A stretch of DNA of 64,000 nt, taken from positions 62,001 to 126,000 of the forward strand of contig NZ_JAHXGQ010000013.1 of NCBI RefSeq assembly GCF_019375475.1. The letters run 5' to 3'. Position numbers and translations under genes: made by a program. The DNA is from Saccharothrix obliqua (GTDB lineage Bacteria > Actinomycetota > Actinomycetes > Mycobacteriales > Pseudonocardiaceae). Every line of letters begins with the position of its first letter. Positions within the stretch are counted from its first letter, which is position 1. A model generated the notes under the pieces. It did no database searches, was not told where the DNA came from, and worked only from the letters and a program-made list of their open reading frames with translations. Of the stretch, positions 27,607 through 35,553 are shown in pieces.

Positions 27607-28491
27607 ATGCGGGTAGTGGTGGCGGGTTCGTCGGGCTTCATCGGCACGGCACTGGTGGCCGCGCTGCGCGGGGCGGAGCACGAGGTGGTGCGCCTGGTCC
27701 GCCGCCGGCCGGCCGCACCGGACGAGCGGGGCTGGGACCCGCCCGCCGGGCGGATCGACGCCGGCGCGCTGGACGGCGCGGACGCCGTGGTGAACCTGTG
27801 CGGCGCGGGCGTCGGCGACAAGCGCTGGAACCACGCCCGCAAGCAGGTCCTGCTGGACAGCCGCACCGCGCCGACCGAGGTGCTGGCCGCCGCCGTGGCC
27901 GAGCACGGCGTGCCCACGCTGGTCAACGCGAGCGCCATCGGCTACTACGGCGACACCGGTGACGCCGTGGTGGACGAGACCGCGCCGTCCGGCACGGGTT
28001 TCCTGGCCGAGCTGTGCCGCCAGTGGGAGGCGGCGACGGAAGCGGCGGCCGAGCAACGCGTGGTGCGGCTGCGCACGGGCCTGGTGATCAGCGGTACGGG
28101 TGGGCTGTTCGGCAGGCTGACGCCGTTGTTCCGGTTCTTCCTCGGCGGGCGGCTGGGTGACGGCCGCCAGTACATGCCGTGGATCTCGCTGGACGACGTG
28201 ATCGGGGCGATCGTGTTCGTGCTGGAGCACGAGGCGATCTCCGGCCCGGTGAACCTGACCGCGCCGAGCCCCGTCACCAACGCCGAGTTCACCCGCACCC
28301 TGGCGCACGCGCTGCACCGGCCCGCGCCGTGGGTGGTGCCCGGGTTCGCGTTGCGCGCCGTGCTCGGCGAGATCGCCGGCGAGGGTGTGCTGGCGGGTCA
28401 GCGGGCGGTGCCGAAGGTGTTGGAGCGCCACGGTTTCCACTTCCAGCACCCGGCGCTCGGCGCGGCCGTCGCGGTGGCCGTCAACGGATGA
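27607..28491 (+). CDS. TIGR01777-type NAD-dependent epimerase/dehydratase
   Basis: A 294-residue extended SDR related to YfcH. It starts MRVVVAGSSGFIGTALVAAL with the dinucleotide loop. The family blocks VNLCGAGVGDKRW, NASAIGYYGDTGD and PWISLDDVIGAIVF are all visible. The reaction is unknown. In M. tuberculosis the equivalent (Rv2216) also sits between dlaT and lipB. The ATG is preceded six bases upstream by GACGAT, a weak leaderless-type -10. Its stop overlaps the next start (ATGA). Confidence 0.9.
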   Translation: MRVVVAGSSGFIGTALVAALRGAEHEVVRLVRRRPAAPDERGWDPPAGRIDAGALDGADAVVNLCGAGVGDKRWNHARKQVLLDSRTAPTEVLAAAVAEHGVPTLVNASAIGYYGDTGDAVVDETAPSGTGFLAELCRQWEAATEAAAEQRVVRLRTGLVISGTGGLFGRLTPLFRFFLGGRLGDGRQYMPWISLDDVIGAIVFVLEHEAISGPVNLTAPSPVTNAEFTRTLAHALHRPAPWVVPGFALRAVLGEIAGEGVLAGQRAVPKVLERHGFHFQHPALGAAVAVAVNG

Positions 28492-29105
28492 CCGGTGACC
28501 GCGCCGCGAAGGCGTACCTGGGCGGGCTCGGCGTGGTGCTGGTGTTCGCCTCGGTGCTGCTCGGCTTCACCGTCAACCGGCACACGCCGGAGCTGGACGT
28601 CGTGCTGCACGGGCACGCGGTCGCGCTGGGTCCCGGTTTCACGCGCGTGGCGGCGGTGGTCAGCTTCGTGCTGAGCCCCGGCATGGCGGTGCTCGCCGTG
28701 GTGTCGCTGGGATTGCGGTCGGTGTTGGCACGGGACCCGTTGGTGTTCAAGGTGACCGTGCTGCTGGGTGTCTCGTGGTCCACGATCACCGCCCGGTACG
28801 TGTACGACCGGGTGCGGCCGGTGGCGTACGACCTGCCGTCGTACCCGAGCGGGCACGTCACGGCGGTGACCGCGGTGGTGTTCGCGGGCGTGGTGCTGTG
28901 CGCCCACCTCGCCCGTGCCCACCTGCGCAGAGCCGTGGTCGTGGCGGTGCTGGCGGTGGCGGCGACGGCGGCCAGCCGGGTGGTGCTGGAGATGCACTGG
29001 TTCACCGACACGGTGGGTGCCGTGCTCGCCACCACGGGTGTCGGACTGCTCGCCACCCTGGCCCTGCGACTGCTGCCCGCAGGCGTAGGGTCGAGGCGTG
29101 AGTGA
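28488..29105 (+). CDS. PAP2-family membrane phosphatase
   Basis: Five- to six-helix PAP2 phosphatase (205 aa). The tripartite active-site signature is present: DRVRP (after YVY) at about residue 107, YPSGH at about 121 and [12 protein letters not shown] at about 163. It probably dephosphorylates a lipid phosphate or pyrophosphate on the outer membrane face. The ATG overlaps the stop of the preceding epimerase gene, and its stop overlaps the lipB start by eight bases, so it is embedded in that run. It appears to be an insertion relative to the mycobacterial order. Confidence 0.88.
   Translation: MTGDRAAKAYLGGLGVVLVFASVLLGFTVNRHTPELDVVLHGHAVALGPGFTRVAAVVSFVLSPGMAVLAVVSLGLRSVLARDPLVFKVTVLLGVSWSTITARYVYDRVRPVAYDLPSYPSGHVTAVTAVVFAGVVLCAHLARAHLRRAVVVAVLAVAATAASRVVLEMHWFTDTVGAVLATTGVGLLATLALRLLPAGVGSRRE
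29086..29091 (+). promoter_or_regulatory. -10 element of a leaderless lipB promoter
   Basis: TAGGGT ends six bases before the lipB GTG at 29098, inside the 3' end of the PAP2 gene. The identical hexamer and spacing occur before lipA (32740-32745). Confidence 0.5.
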
Positions 29106-29835
29106 ACTCTCCTGCCGCACCTCCTCGGACCCGATCGAGGTGCGCGAGCTGGGCACCATCGACTACCTGGCCGCGTGGGACCTGCAACGCGAACTCGCCG
29201 AAGCACGCGCGGACGGCGCCATCGGCGACACGATGCTGCTGCTGGAGCACCCCCCGGTGTACACGTGCGGTCGGCGCACCGAACCGGAGGAGCGGCCCGT
29301 CGGCGGCGACGTCCCGGTGATCGACGTCGACCGCGGCGGCAAGATCACCTGGCACGGTCCGGGCCAGTTGGTCGGCTACCCGATCGTGGGGCTGGCCGAG
29401 CCGCTGGACGTCGTCCAGTACGTCCGCCGCCTGGAGCAGGCGTTGATCCACGTCTGCGACCAGCTCGGCGTGCACACCGGCCGGGTCGAGGGCCGCAGCG
29501 GCGTGTGGGTGCCGGCGGACGACCGGGGCGTGGAGCGCAAGGTGGCCGCGATCGGCATCCGCGTGCAGCGCGGCGTGACGATGCACGGCTTCGAGATCAA
29601 CTGCGACGCCGACCTGGCCGCGTTCGGCGACATCATCCCGTGCGGCATCCGGGACGCGGGTGTCGCGTCGCTGTCCGAGGAGCTGGGCCGGGTCGTGCCG
29701 GTGGCCGAGGTGCTGCCGCTGGCCCGGCAGGCGGTCGTCGACGCGCTCAACGGCGACCTGCCGTTGACCGACCGGACGCTCATCCGTCAACAGCCGGTGG
29801 CGGCGGGCGTCACGTTCGCGGTCCGCGCCGGCTGA
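29098..29835 (+). CDS. lipB: Lipoyl(octanoyl) transferase LipB
   Basis: Transfers octanoate from acyl carrier protein to lipoyl-domain lysines (245 aa). Family blocks are [31 protein letters not shown] and GVWV. The catalytic lysine K148 is in [12 protein letters not shown] and the acyl-thioester cysteine C182 in IIPCGI. The GTG at 29098 overlaps the PAP2 stop. Together with lipA (32752) and the AcpP and E2 genes in this window, it completes the endogenous lipoate route. Confidence 0.96.
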   Translation: MSELSCRTSSDPIEVRELGTIDYLAAWDLQRELAEARADGAIGDTMLLLEHPPVYTCGRRTEPEERPVGGDVPVIDVDRGGKITWHGPGQLVGYPIVGLAEPLDVVQYVRRLEQALIHVCDQLGVHTGRVEGRSGVWVPADDRGVERKVAAIGIRVQRGVTMHGFEINCDADLAAFGDIIPCGIRDAGVASLSEELGRVVPVAEVLPLARQAVVDALNGDLPLTDRTLIRQQPVAAGVTFAVRAG

Positions 29836-29894
29836 CAACCCCGAACCACCCCCTCTAGGTTCCGGAGCACGGACTACCAGAGGGGAGATTCGTC

Positions 29895-30788
29895 GTGCTC
29901 CTGACTCGACGGCACCTGCTCTCCGCCTGTGGTGCGGTGGGTGGCGCCCTGCTGCTGCCCATCCCGACCGCGGCGGCCGATCCACGACCGGGCTCACCGG
30001 CCGTCGTGCTGGACGACGGCCGCGGCGGTCGGTTGGCCCACCACGCGCACGAACCCCGGCCGTTGGGTGGCACGGTGCGGCTCCTGCACCTGGCCGCGTA
30101 CGGCCTGGCCCTGGACCGGGGCTTGGCCGTGCCCGGCGAACCGGTGCGCGTGGGCGACTGGGAGCGTTACCGGTCGCCGTTCGACGACGGTCACGCCGCG
30201 GCCCTGCGTGCGCTGGACCTCAAGTCCACCAACGGTTCCACCGCCGACGACCCGAACGCCCGGGTGTCGTTGGCCGACCTGGTCGGCGTCCTGGCGGAGC
30301 ACGGCGACCACGCCGCCGCCGACTACCTGCGGCACCGCCTGGGCGACGACGTGCTGCGCGCCGCGGCCGGCCGGTCGACCTTCCCCGTGCCGGACCTGCT
30401 GGGTGACGCGCTGCACGCCGTCCTCGGCCGACCGGTGACCGCCGAGCAGTACGTGGGCGATCCCCGGCTCCAGCTGGAGGTGATCGGCCGCCGACCGGAC
30501 GCCCACCCGCCCGCCGGGACGGGCGGCCTCGGCACCGCCGCGGAACTGCACCGGCTGCTGCGGTCGGCGGGTCGCTCGCCGGGGGTGGCCGGGCACCCGG
30601 GTCGGGCGCGGGTGCTCGGCGACGCGTGGTCCGGCGGGTTCGCGGTGTGGGTGCGGTGGTCGGACGGCCGGGTCGGCACGGCCGTCGTGCTCACCGGACC
30701 GGGTGCGGCGGGCGACCTGGTGGGCGCGGTCCGGTCCGCGTTGCTCGACCCGGCCGCGTTGCACGACCTCCGGGCCTCGCTCGGCTGA
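29895..30788 (+). CDS. Tat-exported beta-lactamase-fold-like protein, probably inactive
   Basis: A 297-residue exported protein. The signal MLLTRRHLLSACGAVGG has a twin-arginine motif and a likely cleavage after TAAADP. The body resembles class A serine hydrolases in helical pattern (HLAAYGLALDRGL and DHAAADYLRHRLG) and length. However, neither the Ser-x-x-Lys nor the Ser-Asp-Asn catalytic motif is visible, so enzymatic activity is doubtful. The GTG at 29895 follows AGGGGAG. It converges with the LLM oxidoreductase gene. A binding or scaffolding role is possible but not shown. Confidence 0.72.
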   Translation: MLLTRRHLLSACGAVGGALLLPIPTAAADPRPGSPAVVLDDGRGGRLAHHAHEPRPLGGTVRLLHLAAYGLALDRGLAVPGEPVRVGDWERYRSPFDDGHAAALRALDLKSTNGSTADDPNARVSLADLVGVLAEHGDHAAADYLRHRLGDDVLRAAAGRSTFPVPDLLGDALHAVLGRPVTAEQYVGDPRLQLEVIGRRPDAHPPAGTGGLGTAAELHRLLRSAGRSPGVAGHPGRARVLGDAWSGGFAVWVRWSDGRVGTAVVLTGPGAAGDLVGAVRSALLDPAALHDLRASLG

Positions 30789-30796
30789 GCGCGCCG

Positions 30797-31738
30797 TCAG
30801 CCCCGCAGTTGGGGCGCGACCTCGGCCGCCACCAGCTCCAGGTGGTCGAGGTCGGACAGGTCGAGCACCTGGAGGTAGACGCGGCTGATGCCGGTCTTCG
30901 CGTGCCACTCCCCCAGCCGCGCCACGACCTCGGCGGGCGTGCCCGCGAGACCGTTCTGCTTCAGCTCGTCCACCTCGCGCCCGATGGCGGCGGCGCGGCG
31001 GGCGACCTCCGCGTCGTCGCGGCCGACGCAGAGCACGAGCCCGACGGACCGGGTCATGGTGGCCGGGTCGCGGCCGATGTCGCGGCACGCGGCGTCGACG
31101 CGCGCGAACTGCGCGGTGGCGAAGTCGACGTCCACGAACGGCAGGTTGAACTCGCTCGCGTACCGGGCGGCCAGCGCCGGGGTGCGCTTCGCGCCCATGC
31201 CGCCGATCACGACGGGCACCGGGCTCTGGGTCGGCTTGGGCAGGGCGGGCGAGTCGGTGAGCCGGTAGTGCTCGCCGTCGAACGAGAACGTCTCGCCGAC
31301 CGGCGTCGACCACAGGCCGGTGATGATCGCCAGCTGCTCCTCGAACAGCTCGAAGCGCTCGCCCAGCGCCGGGAAGCGCAGGCCGTAGGCGGCGTGCTCC
31401 TCGGCGAACCACCCGGACCCGAGCCCGAACTCGACCCGGCCGCCGGACATCTGGTCGACCTGCGCGACGGAGATCGCGAGCGGACCGGGGTGGCGGAAGG
31501 TGGCCGCGGTGACCAGCGTGCCGAGGCGGATGTCCTTCGTCTCGCGGGCCAGGCCGGCCAGCGTGATCCACGCGTCGGTGGGTCCGGGCAGGCCGTCCGC
31601 GGAGCCCATCTTCAGGTAGTGGTCGGACCGGAAGAACGCGCCGTAGCCCGCGTCCTCGGCGGCACGGGCGACTCGCAGCAGGTCGTCGTAGGAAGCCCCC
31701 TGCTGGGGCTCGGTGAAGATGCGCAGCTCCAGTTCCAC
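30797..31738 (-). CDS. LLM-class F420-dependent oxidoreductase
   Basis: TIM-barrel luciferase-like protein (313 aa). It begins VELELRIFTEPQQGASYDDL and has FFRSDHYLKMG, GGRVEFGLGSGWFAEEH and VVIGGMGAKRTP, all typical of F420-dependent actinobacterial members. The substrate is unknown. I chose the GTG at 31738 over the TTG at 31747 because TAGCTT (31751-31746, reverse strand) ends seven bases upstream, the leaderless layout seen elsewhere here. It is divergent from the SDR at 31820. Confidence 0.9.
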   Translation of the reverse strand: MELELRIFTEPQQGASYDDLLRVARAAEDAGYGAFFRSDHYLKMGSADGLPGPTDAWITLAGLARETKDIRLGTLVTAATFRHPGPLAISVAQVDQMSGGRVEFGLGSGWFAEEHAAYGLRFPALGERFELFEEQLAIITGLWSTPVGETFSFDGEHYRLTDSPALPKPTQSPVPVVIGGMGAKRTPALAARYASEFNLPFVDVDFATAQFARVDAACRDIGRDPATMTRSVGLVLCVGRDDAEVARRAAAIGREVDELKQNGLAGTPAEVVARLGEWHAKTGISRVYLQVLDLSDLDHLELVAAEVAPQLRG

Positions 31739-31819
31739 GTGCCCCAAGCTAACCGCCGCCCCGGGCCGCCCTCACCGCGGGCTCGCCAGGAGCACCGGAC
31801 CGCGGGTTTAGTGGTGACC

Positions 31820-32737
31820 ATGAAGTGGACCGAGCGCGACATCCCCGACCAGACCGGCCGCACCGCACTGGTGACCGGCGCGAACTCCGGGCTGGGCCTG
31901 CGCACCGCCGAGGTCCTGGCCGCCAGGGGCGCGCGCGTGCTGCTCGCCTGCCGCTCCCCCGAGCGCGGGCGTGCCGCGCTGGACCGCGTGCGCACGGCGG
32001 GCGCGGCCGACCTCGTCCCGCTGGACCTGGCCGACCTCAAGTCGGTGGCCGACGCCGTGGCGGAGGTCCGCGACCGCGTCGACCGGCTCGACGTGCTGGT
32101 GAACAACGCCGGGGTGATGGCGGTGCCGCCGGGGCGCACCGCCGACGGCTTCGAGCGCCAGTTCGGCACCAACCACCTGGGGCACGCCGCGTTGACGTGG
32201 CAGCTGATGCCGCTGCTGCGGACCACGCCCGGCGCGCGCGTGGTGACCGTGTCCAGCCTCGCGCACCGGTCGGGCGCGATCGACTTCGCGGACCCGAACT
32301 TCGAGGCGCGGCGGTACTCGGCGTGGGGCGCGTACAGCCAGTCCAAGCTGGCGAACCTGCTGTTCGCCGGTGAGCTGGACCGGCGGTGCCGCGCCGCGGG
32401 CCTGGACGTGACGTCCGTCGCGGCGCACCCCGGTCTCACCTCCACCGAGCTGAGCGCGACCATGGCCCGCGAGCAGCGCAACCCCCTGCTGGCGATCGGC
32501 GCGAAGATCACCGACGTGTTCTCCCAGGGCGTGGCCCGGGGCGCGTTGCCGCAGCTCTACGCGGCGACCGCGGCGGAGGTCGAGGGCGGCGGCTACTACG
32601 GCCCGGACGGGTTCCGGGGCCTGGCCGGGCACCCCGCGCCGGCGACCTCCGCGCCCGCCGCGCGGGACGAGCGGGCGGCGGCCCGGCTGTGGGCCCTGAC
32701 GGCCGAGCTGACGGGCGTCGCGCCCGACCCCTCGTGA
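31820..32737 (+). CDS. Short-chain dehydrogenase/reductase (WWOX/retinol dehydrogenase-like)
   Basis: Classical SDR of 305 residues. The cofactor loop is ALVTGANSGLGLRTAEVLAA, the structural NNAG motif is in VLVNNAGVMAVPP, and the catalytic Ser (VSSLAHRSG) and YSQSK residues are intact. The long C-terminal region resembles the retinol dehydrogenase/oxidoreductase group common in actinobacteria. The substrate is not evident. The ATG at 31820 is used here; a GTG two codons upstream is possible. It lies just upstream of lipA, with 14 bp between them. Confidence 0.92.
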   Translation: MKWTERDIPDQTGRTALVTGANSGLGLRTAEVLAARGARVLLACRSPERGRAALDRVRTAGAADLVPLDLADLKSVADAVAEVRDRVDRLDVLVNNAGVMAVPPGRTADGFERQFGTNHLGHAALTWQLMPLLRTTPGARVVTVSSLAHRSGAIDFADPNFEARRYSAWGAYSQSKLANLLFAGELDRRCRAAGLDVTSVAAHPGLTSTELSATMAREQRNPLLAIGAKITDVFSQGVARGALPQLYAATAAEVEGGGYYGPDGFRGLAGHPAPATSAPAARDERAAARLWALTAELTGVAPDPS

Positions 32738-32739
32738 CG

Positions 32740-32745
32740 TAGGGT
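32740..32745 (+). promoter_or_regulatory. -10 element of a leaderless lipA promoter
   Basis: TAGGGT ends six bases before the lipA GTG at 32752. This is the same hexamer and distance as at lipB. No Shine-Dalgarno is seen. Confidence 0.55.
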
Positions 32746-32751
32746 TGGGAC

Positions 32752-33753
32752 GTGACCGTCGTACCTGAGGGTCGGAAGCTGCTGCGACTGGAAGTCCGCA
32801 ACAGTCAAACGCCCATCGAGAAGAAGCCCTCGTGGATCAAGACCAAGGCGAAGATGGGTCCCGAGTACCGGGAGCTGAAGGGCCTGGTCAAACGCGAGGG
32901 CCTGCACACGGTGTGCGAAGAGGCCGGATGTCCCAACATCTACGAGTGCTGGGAGGACCGGGAGGCCACCTTCCTGATCGGTGGCGAGCAGTGCACCCGG
33001 CGCTGCGACTTCTGCCAGATCGACACGGGCAAGCCCGCCGACCTGGACCGCGATGAACCGCGGCGGGTCGCCGAGTCCGTCCAGGCGATGGGCCTGCGCT
33101 ACTCCACCGTCACCGGTGTCGCGCGGGACGACCTCGCCGACGGCGGCGCGTGGCTGTACGCGGAGACCGTCCGCCAGATCCACGCCATGAACCCGGGCAC
33201 GGGCGTCGAGCTGCTGATCCCCGACTTCAACGCGGTCCCGGAGCAGCTGGCCGAGGTGTTCGCGTCCCGGCCCGAGGTGCTCGCGCACAACGTGGAGACC
33301 GTGCCGCGGATCTTCAAGCGCATCCGCCCGGCGTTCCGCTACGAGCGGTCGCTGGAGGTGATCACCCGCGCCCGCGAGGCCGGCCTGGTCACCAAGTCGA
33401 ACCTGATCCTCGGCATGGGCGAGACCCCGGACGAGGTCACGACGGCGCTGCGCGACCTGCACGCCGCGGGCTGCGAGATCATCACCATCACGCAGTACCT
33501 GCGGCCCTCGCCCCGGCACCACCCGGTCGAGCGCTGGGTGAAGCCGGAGGAGTTCGTGACGCACAAGGAGACCGCCGAGTCGATCGGCTTCTCCGGCGTC
33601 ATGGCGGGTCCGCTGGTGCGCTCCTCCTACCGGGCGGGCCGCCTGTACGCGCAGGCCGTCCAGAAGCGCGGCGACGTGCTGCCCGACCACCTGCACCACC
33701 TGCTGACCGCGGGCGGCGCGGCGCAGGAGATCACGTCGCTGCTGTCCCGCTAG
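32752..33753 (+). CDS. lipA: Lipoyl synthase LipA (radical SAM)
   Basis: Inserts two sulfurs into octanoyl-lipoyl domains (333 aa). The auxiliary [4Fe-4S] cluster is bound by C55, C60 and C66 ([12 protein letters not shown]) and the radical SAM cluster by C81, C85 and C88 ([10 protein letters not shown]). The C-terminal Arg-Ser-Ser-Tyr motif is present in LVRSSYRAG. It starts with GTG and shows no Shine-Dalgarno, but a well placed -10 suggests leaderless expression. A 17-bp hairpin follows. Partners in the window are LipB, ErpA, AcpP and the E2 protein. Confidence 0.97.
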   Translation: MTVVPEGRKLLRLEVRNSQTPIEKKPSWIKTKAKMGPEYRELKGLVKREGLHTVCEEAGCPNIYECWEDREATFLIGGEQCTRRCDFCQIDTGKPADLDRDEPRRVAESVQAMGLRYSTVTGVARDDLADGGAWLYAETVRQIHAMNPGTGVELLIPDFNAVPEQLAEVFASRPEVLAHNVETVPRIFKRIRPAFRYERSLEVITRAREAGLVTKSNLILGMGETPDEVTTALRDLHAAGCEIITITQYLRPSPRHHPVERWVKPEEFVTHKETAESIGFSGVMAGPLVRSSYRAGRLYAQAVQKRGDVLPDHLHHLLTAGGAAQEITSLLSR

Positions 33754-33760
33754 CGCGTTG

Positions 33761-33797
33761 CGCGTCCCGGGCACCCGACCCGGGTGCCCGGGACGCG
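33761..33797. terminator. Strong hairpin after lipA
   Basis: A 17-bp perfect stem (33761-33777 and 33781-33797) with a three-base loop, followed by AAAAA on the plus strand. It has no U-tract in either direction but is very stable. Confidence 0.75.
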
Positions 33798-33837
33798 AAA
33801 AACCGCACGGGAATGCGTGGCGGAATGCAGGCGGGAA

Positions 33838-34020
33838 TCAACCGCGGTGGACGCCCGGTCGGCCCGGCGCGCGGGCGGCCGGTTCGAAGTTGGTCAACCG
33901 CAGGCACACGTCGGGCACGCCCCACAGTTCCAGCAGGCTGGACACGGCCAGGCAGATGCCCTCGTAGCTCTCGCTCGGCAGGTCGGCGGGGAGCCGCACA
34001 CGTAGCTCCGGGTTGCGCAT
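33838..34020 (-). CDS. Small hypothetical protein (60 aa)
   Basis: Frame beginning MRNPELRVRLPADLPSESYE and running through ICLAVSSLLELWGVPDVCLR to an Arg/Pro-rich tail. GC-rich third positions and a plausible amphipathic helix suggest coding, but the Shine-Dalgarno is weak and no family is recognised. It lies between the lipA hairpin and the tRNA gene. Confidence 0.5.
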   Translation of the reverse strand: MRNPELRVRLPADLPSESYEGICLAVSSLLELWGVPDVCLRLTNFEPAARAPGRPGVHRG

Positions 34021-34169
34021 GGGTCCAAGCGTCCCGACGGGCAGACGGTCGCGCAATGCCCTGATCGGGGTTCCCCGAATGATTGATCAGACCGAATGGG
34101 AATCGCCCCGGGAGGTCAGCCGGGGCCATTTCGATCATTTTCCGGGTAAAACTGTGAAAAAGACCACAG

Positions 34170-34241
34170 TGGGCGCGACAGGATTCGAACCTGCGACCGC
34201 TCGGGTGTAAACCGAGTGCTCTTCCGCTGAGCTACACGCCC
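34170..34241 (-). tRNA. tRNA-Val (anticodon TAC)
   Basis: The reverse strand folds into a cloverleaf of 72 nt. The acceptor GGGCGTG pairs with CGCGCCC. The D-arm is GCTC/GAGC. The anticodon stem CTCGG/CCGAG closes a seven-base loop TTTACAC with anticodon TAC (Val, GUA codons). The T-arm is GCAGG/CCTGT around TTCGAAT. The discriminator is A and CCA is not encoded. Confidence 0.95.
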
Positions 34242-34282
34242 CGGGGGCGCCGACCCGGGCGGGTGCGGCGCCGAAAACGCTA

Positions 34283-34747
34283 TCAGGACTTCAACGCGGC
34301 CACGGCCTTCTTCCACGCGTCCTGGTCGCGCGGCTCGCCCGGCCCGTTCACCTCGGCGTACTTCACGACACCGGCGGTGTCGATCAGGAACGTGCCGCGG
34401 TTCGCGAGGCCCGCGGCCTCGTTGAACACGCCGTACCGCTCGGCCACCGCGCCGTGCGGCCAGAAGTCCGAGAGCAGCGGGAACTGGTAGCCCTGCTGCT
34501 CGGCCCACGCCTTCAGGCTGAACGGCGTGTCCACGGACACCCCGATCACCTGGACGTTCTCGTCCTCGTACGCCGCCAGCTCGTCCCGCACCTGGCACAG
34601 CTCGCCGGTGCAGATCCCGCTGAACGCGAACGGGTAGAACACCAGCAGCACGTTGCGCTCACCGCGGAACGACGACAGCGCCACCGGCTGCTTGTTGTAG
34701 TCGTTGAGCGTGAAGTCCGGAGCCTCCGTACCGACCTCGACCGCCAT
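34283..34747 (-). CDS. ahpE: Peroxiredoxin, AhpE-like with an extra cysteine
   Basis: Thiol peroxidase of 154 residues. The peroxidatic cysteine C46 is in [13 protein letters not shown], and [20 protein letters not shown] is diagnostic of the actinobacterial AhpE group (Rv2238c by context). A second cysteine, C51, lies five residues after C46, the spacing of the resolving cysteine in BCP/PrxQ enzymes. The mycobacterial AhpE I recall has no cysteine there. The start [16 protein letters not shown] is normal. It lies 24 nt after the DUF3052 stop with 79 bp to the start, and may be cotranscribed with it. Confidence 0.92.
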   Translation of the reverse strand: MAVEVGTEAPDFTLNDYNKQPVALSSFRGERNVLLVFYPFAFSGICTGELCQVRDELAAYEDENVQVIGVSVDTPFSLKAWAEQQGYQFPLLSDFWPHGAVAERYGVFNEAAGLANRGTFLIDTAGVVKYAEVNGPGEPRDQDAWKKAVAALKS

Positions 34748-34826
34748 GCCTCGCCCTTCCGCTCGCCAGCCCGAGAAGACGGGCCCCACGTGCGTGGAGC
34801 CCGCCGTCGAGCCTAGCGGGCCGGCG

Positions 34827-35258
34827 TCAGCGCTTGGACTTGGCCGACTTCGGCGACACCAGCCGGGTGGCCGTCCAGTCACCGCCGGCGTTGATGTTGG
34901 AGGTCTGGGCCAACCCCGCGGTGGACACGGCCTCCGCGATGTCGCTGGGCTCCACGTGGCCGTCCCGGCCCGTCTTCGGCGTCAGGACCCAGATCACGCC
35001 CTCGTCGGCCAGCGGGGTGGTGACGTCCACCAAAGCGTCGACCAGGTCGCCGTCCTCCTCGCGCCACCACAGCAGCACCACGTCCACGACCTCGTCGGCG
35101 TCCTCGTCGAGCAGATCGCTACCGATGCGCTCTTCGATCGCGGCGCGGAGGTCGTCGTCGACGTCCTCGTCCCAGCCGATCTCCTGGACCACGCTGCCCG
35201 GTTCGATCCCGAGCCTGTCGGCGACACCGATCTTGCCGGCGTCTTCCGCGGCGACCAC
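34827..35258 (-). CDS. DUF3052 family protein
   Basis: A 143-residue acidic soluble protein with the family blocks [36 protein letters not shown] and [16 protein letters not shown]. It ends in a Lys/Ser-rich tail. It is equivalent to Rv2239c in the ahpE-DUF3052-aceE arrangement. Function is unknown. I chose the GTG at 35258 (MVAAEDAG) because GGAGGA lies nine bases upstream; a GTG at 35267 would abut that site. Confidence 0.88.
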   Translation of the reverse strand: MVAAEDAGKIGVADRLGIEPGSVVQEIGWDEDVDDDLRAAIEERIGSDLLDEDADEVVDVVLLWWREEDGDLVDALVDVTTPLADEGVIWVLTPKTGRDGHVEPSDIAEAVSTAGLAQTSNINAGGDWTATRLVSPKSAKSKR

Positions 35259-35553
35259 GGCTTCCACTCCTCCAAGTACACAAGAGCGGCAGCCGGGTTC
35301 GACTGCCGCGCGTTGTCACTACCAGTCGCGGTTAGCGAACACTGTCGGACCTGCTAAGCGCAACCGTAAGCGGGGAGACACGCCGCATCGGGTACCCCGG
35401 GATGCGCTCCGCCGACCGCATGAGGCACGCTCTACATACCTCCTATTCGCGCGCGCGAGGGACACGATCCAGAACTACTCACCGGTAGCGGTGCGGGGAT
35501 CGGGCCGGCCGGGTGACGATGGGAGTCAGCGAACCCCGGAACGAGGAGATCCC
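35259..35553. promoter_or_regulatory. Divergent promoter region of DUF3052 and aceE
   Basis: A 295-bp intergenic region without a credible gene. It includes GGAGGA for DUF3052 (35268-35273), a TACATA-containing stretch near 35434-35440 that could be a -10 for aceE, an alternating CGCGCGCG tract near 35449-35457, and GAGGAG (35543-35548) as the aceE ribosome site. Promoter placement is tentative. Confidence 0.45.
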
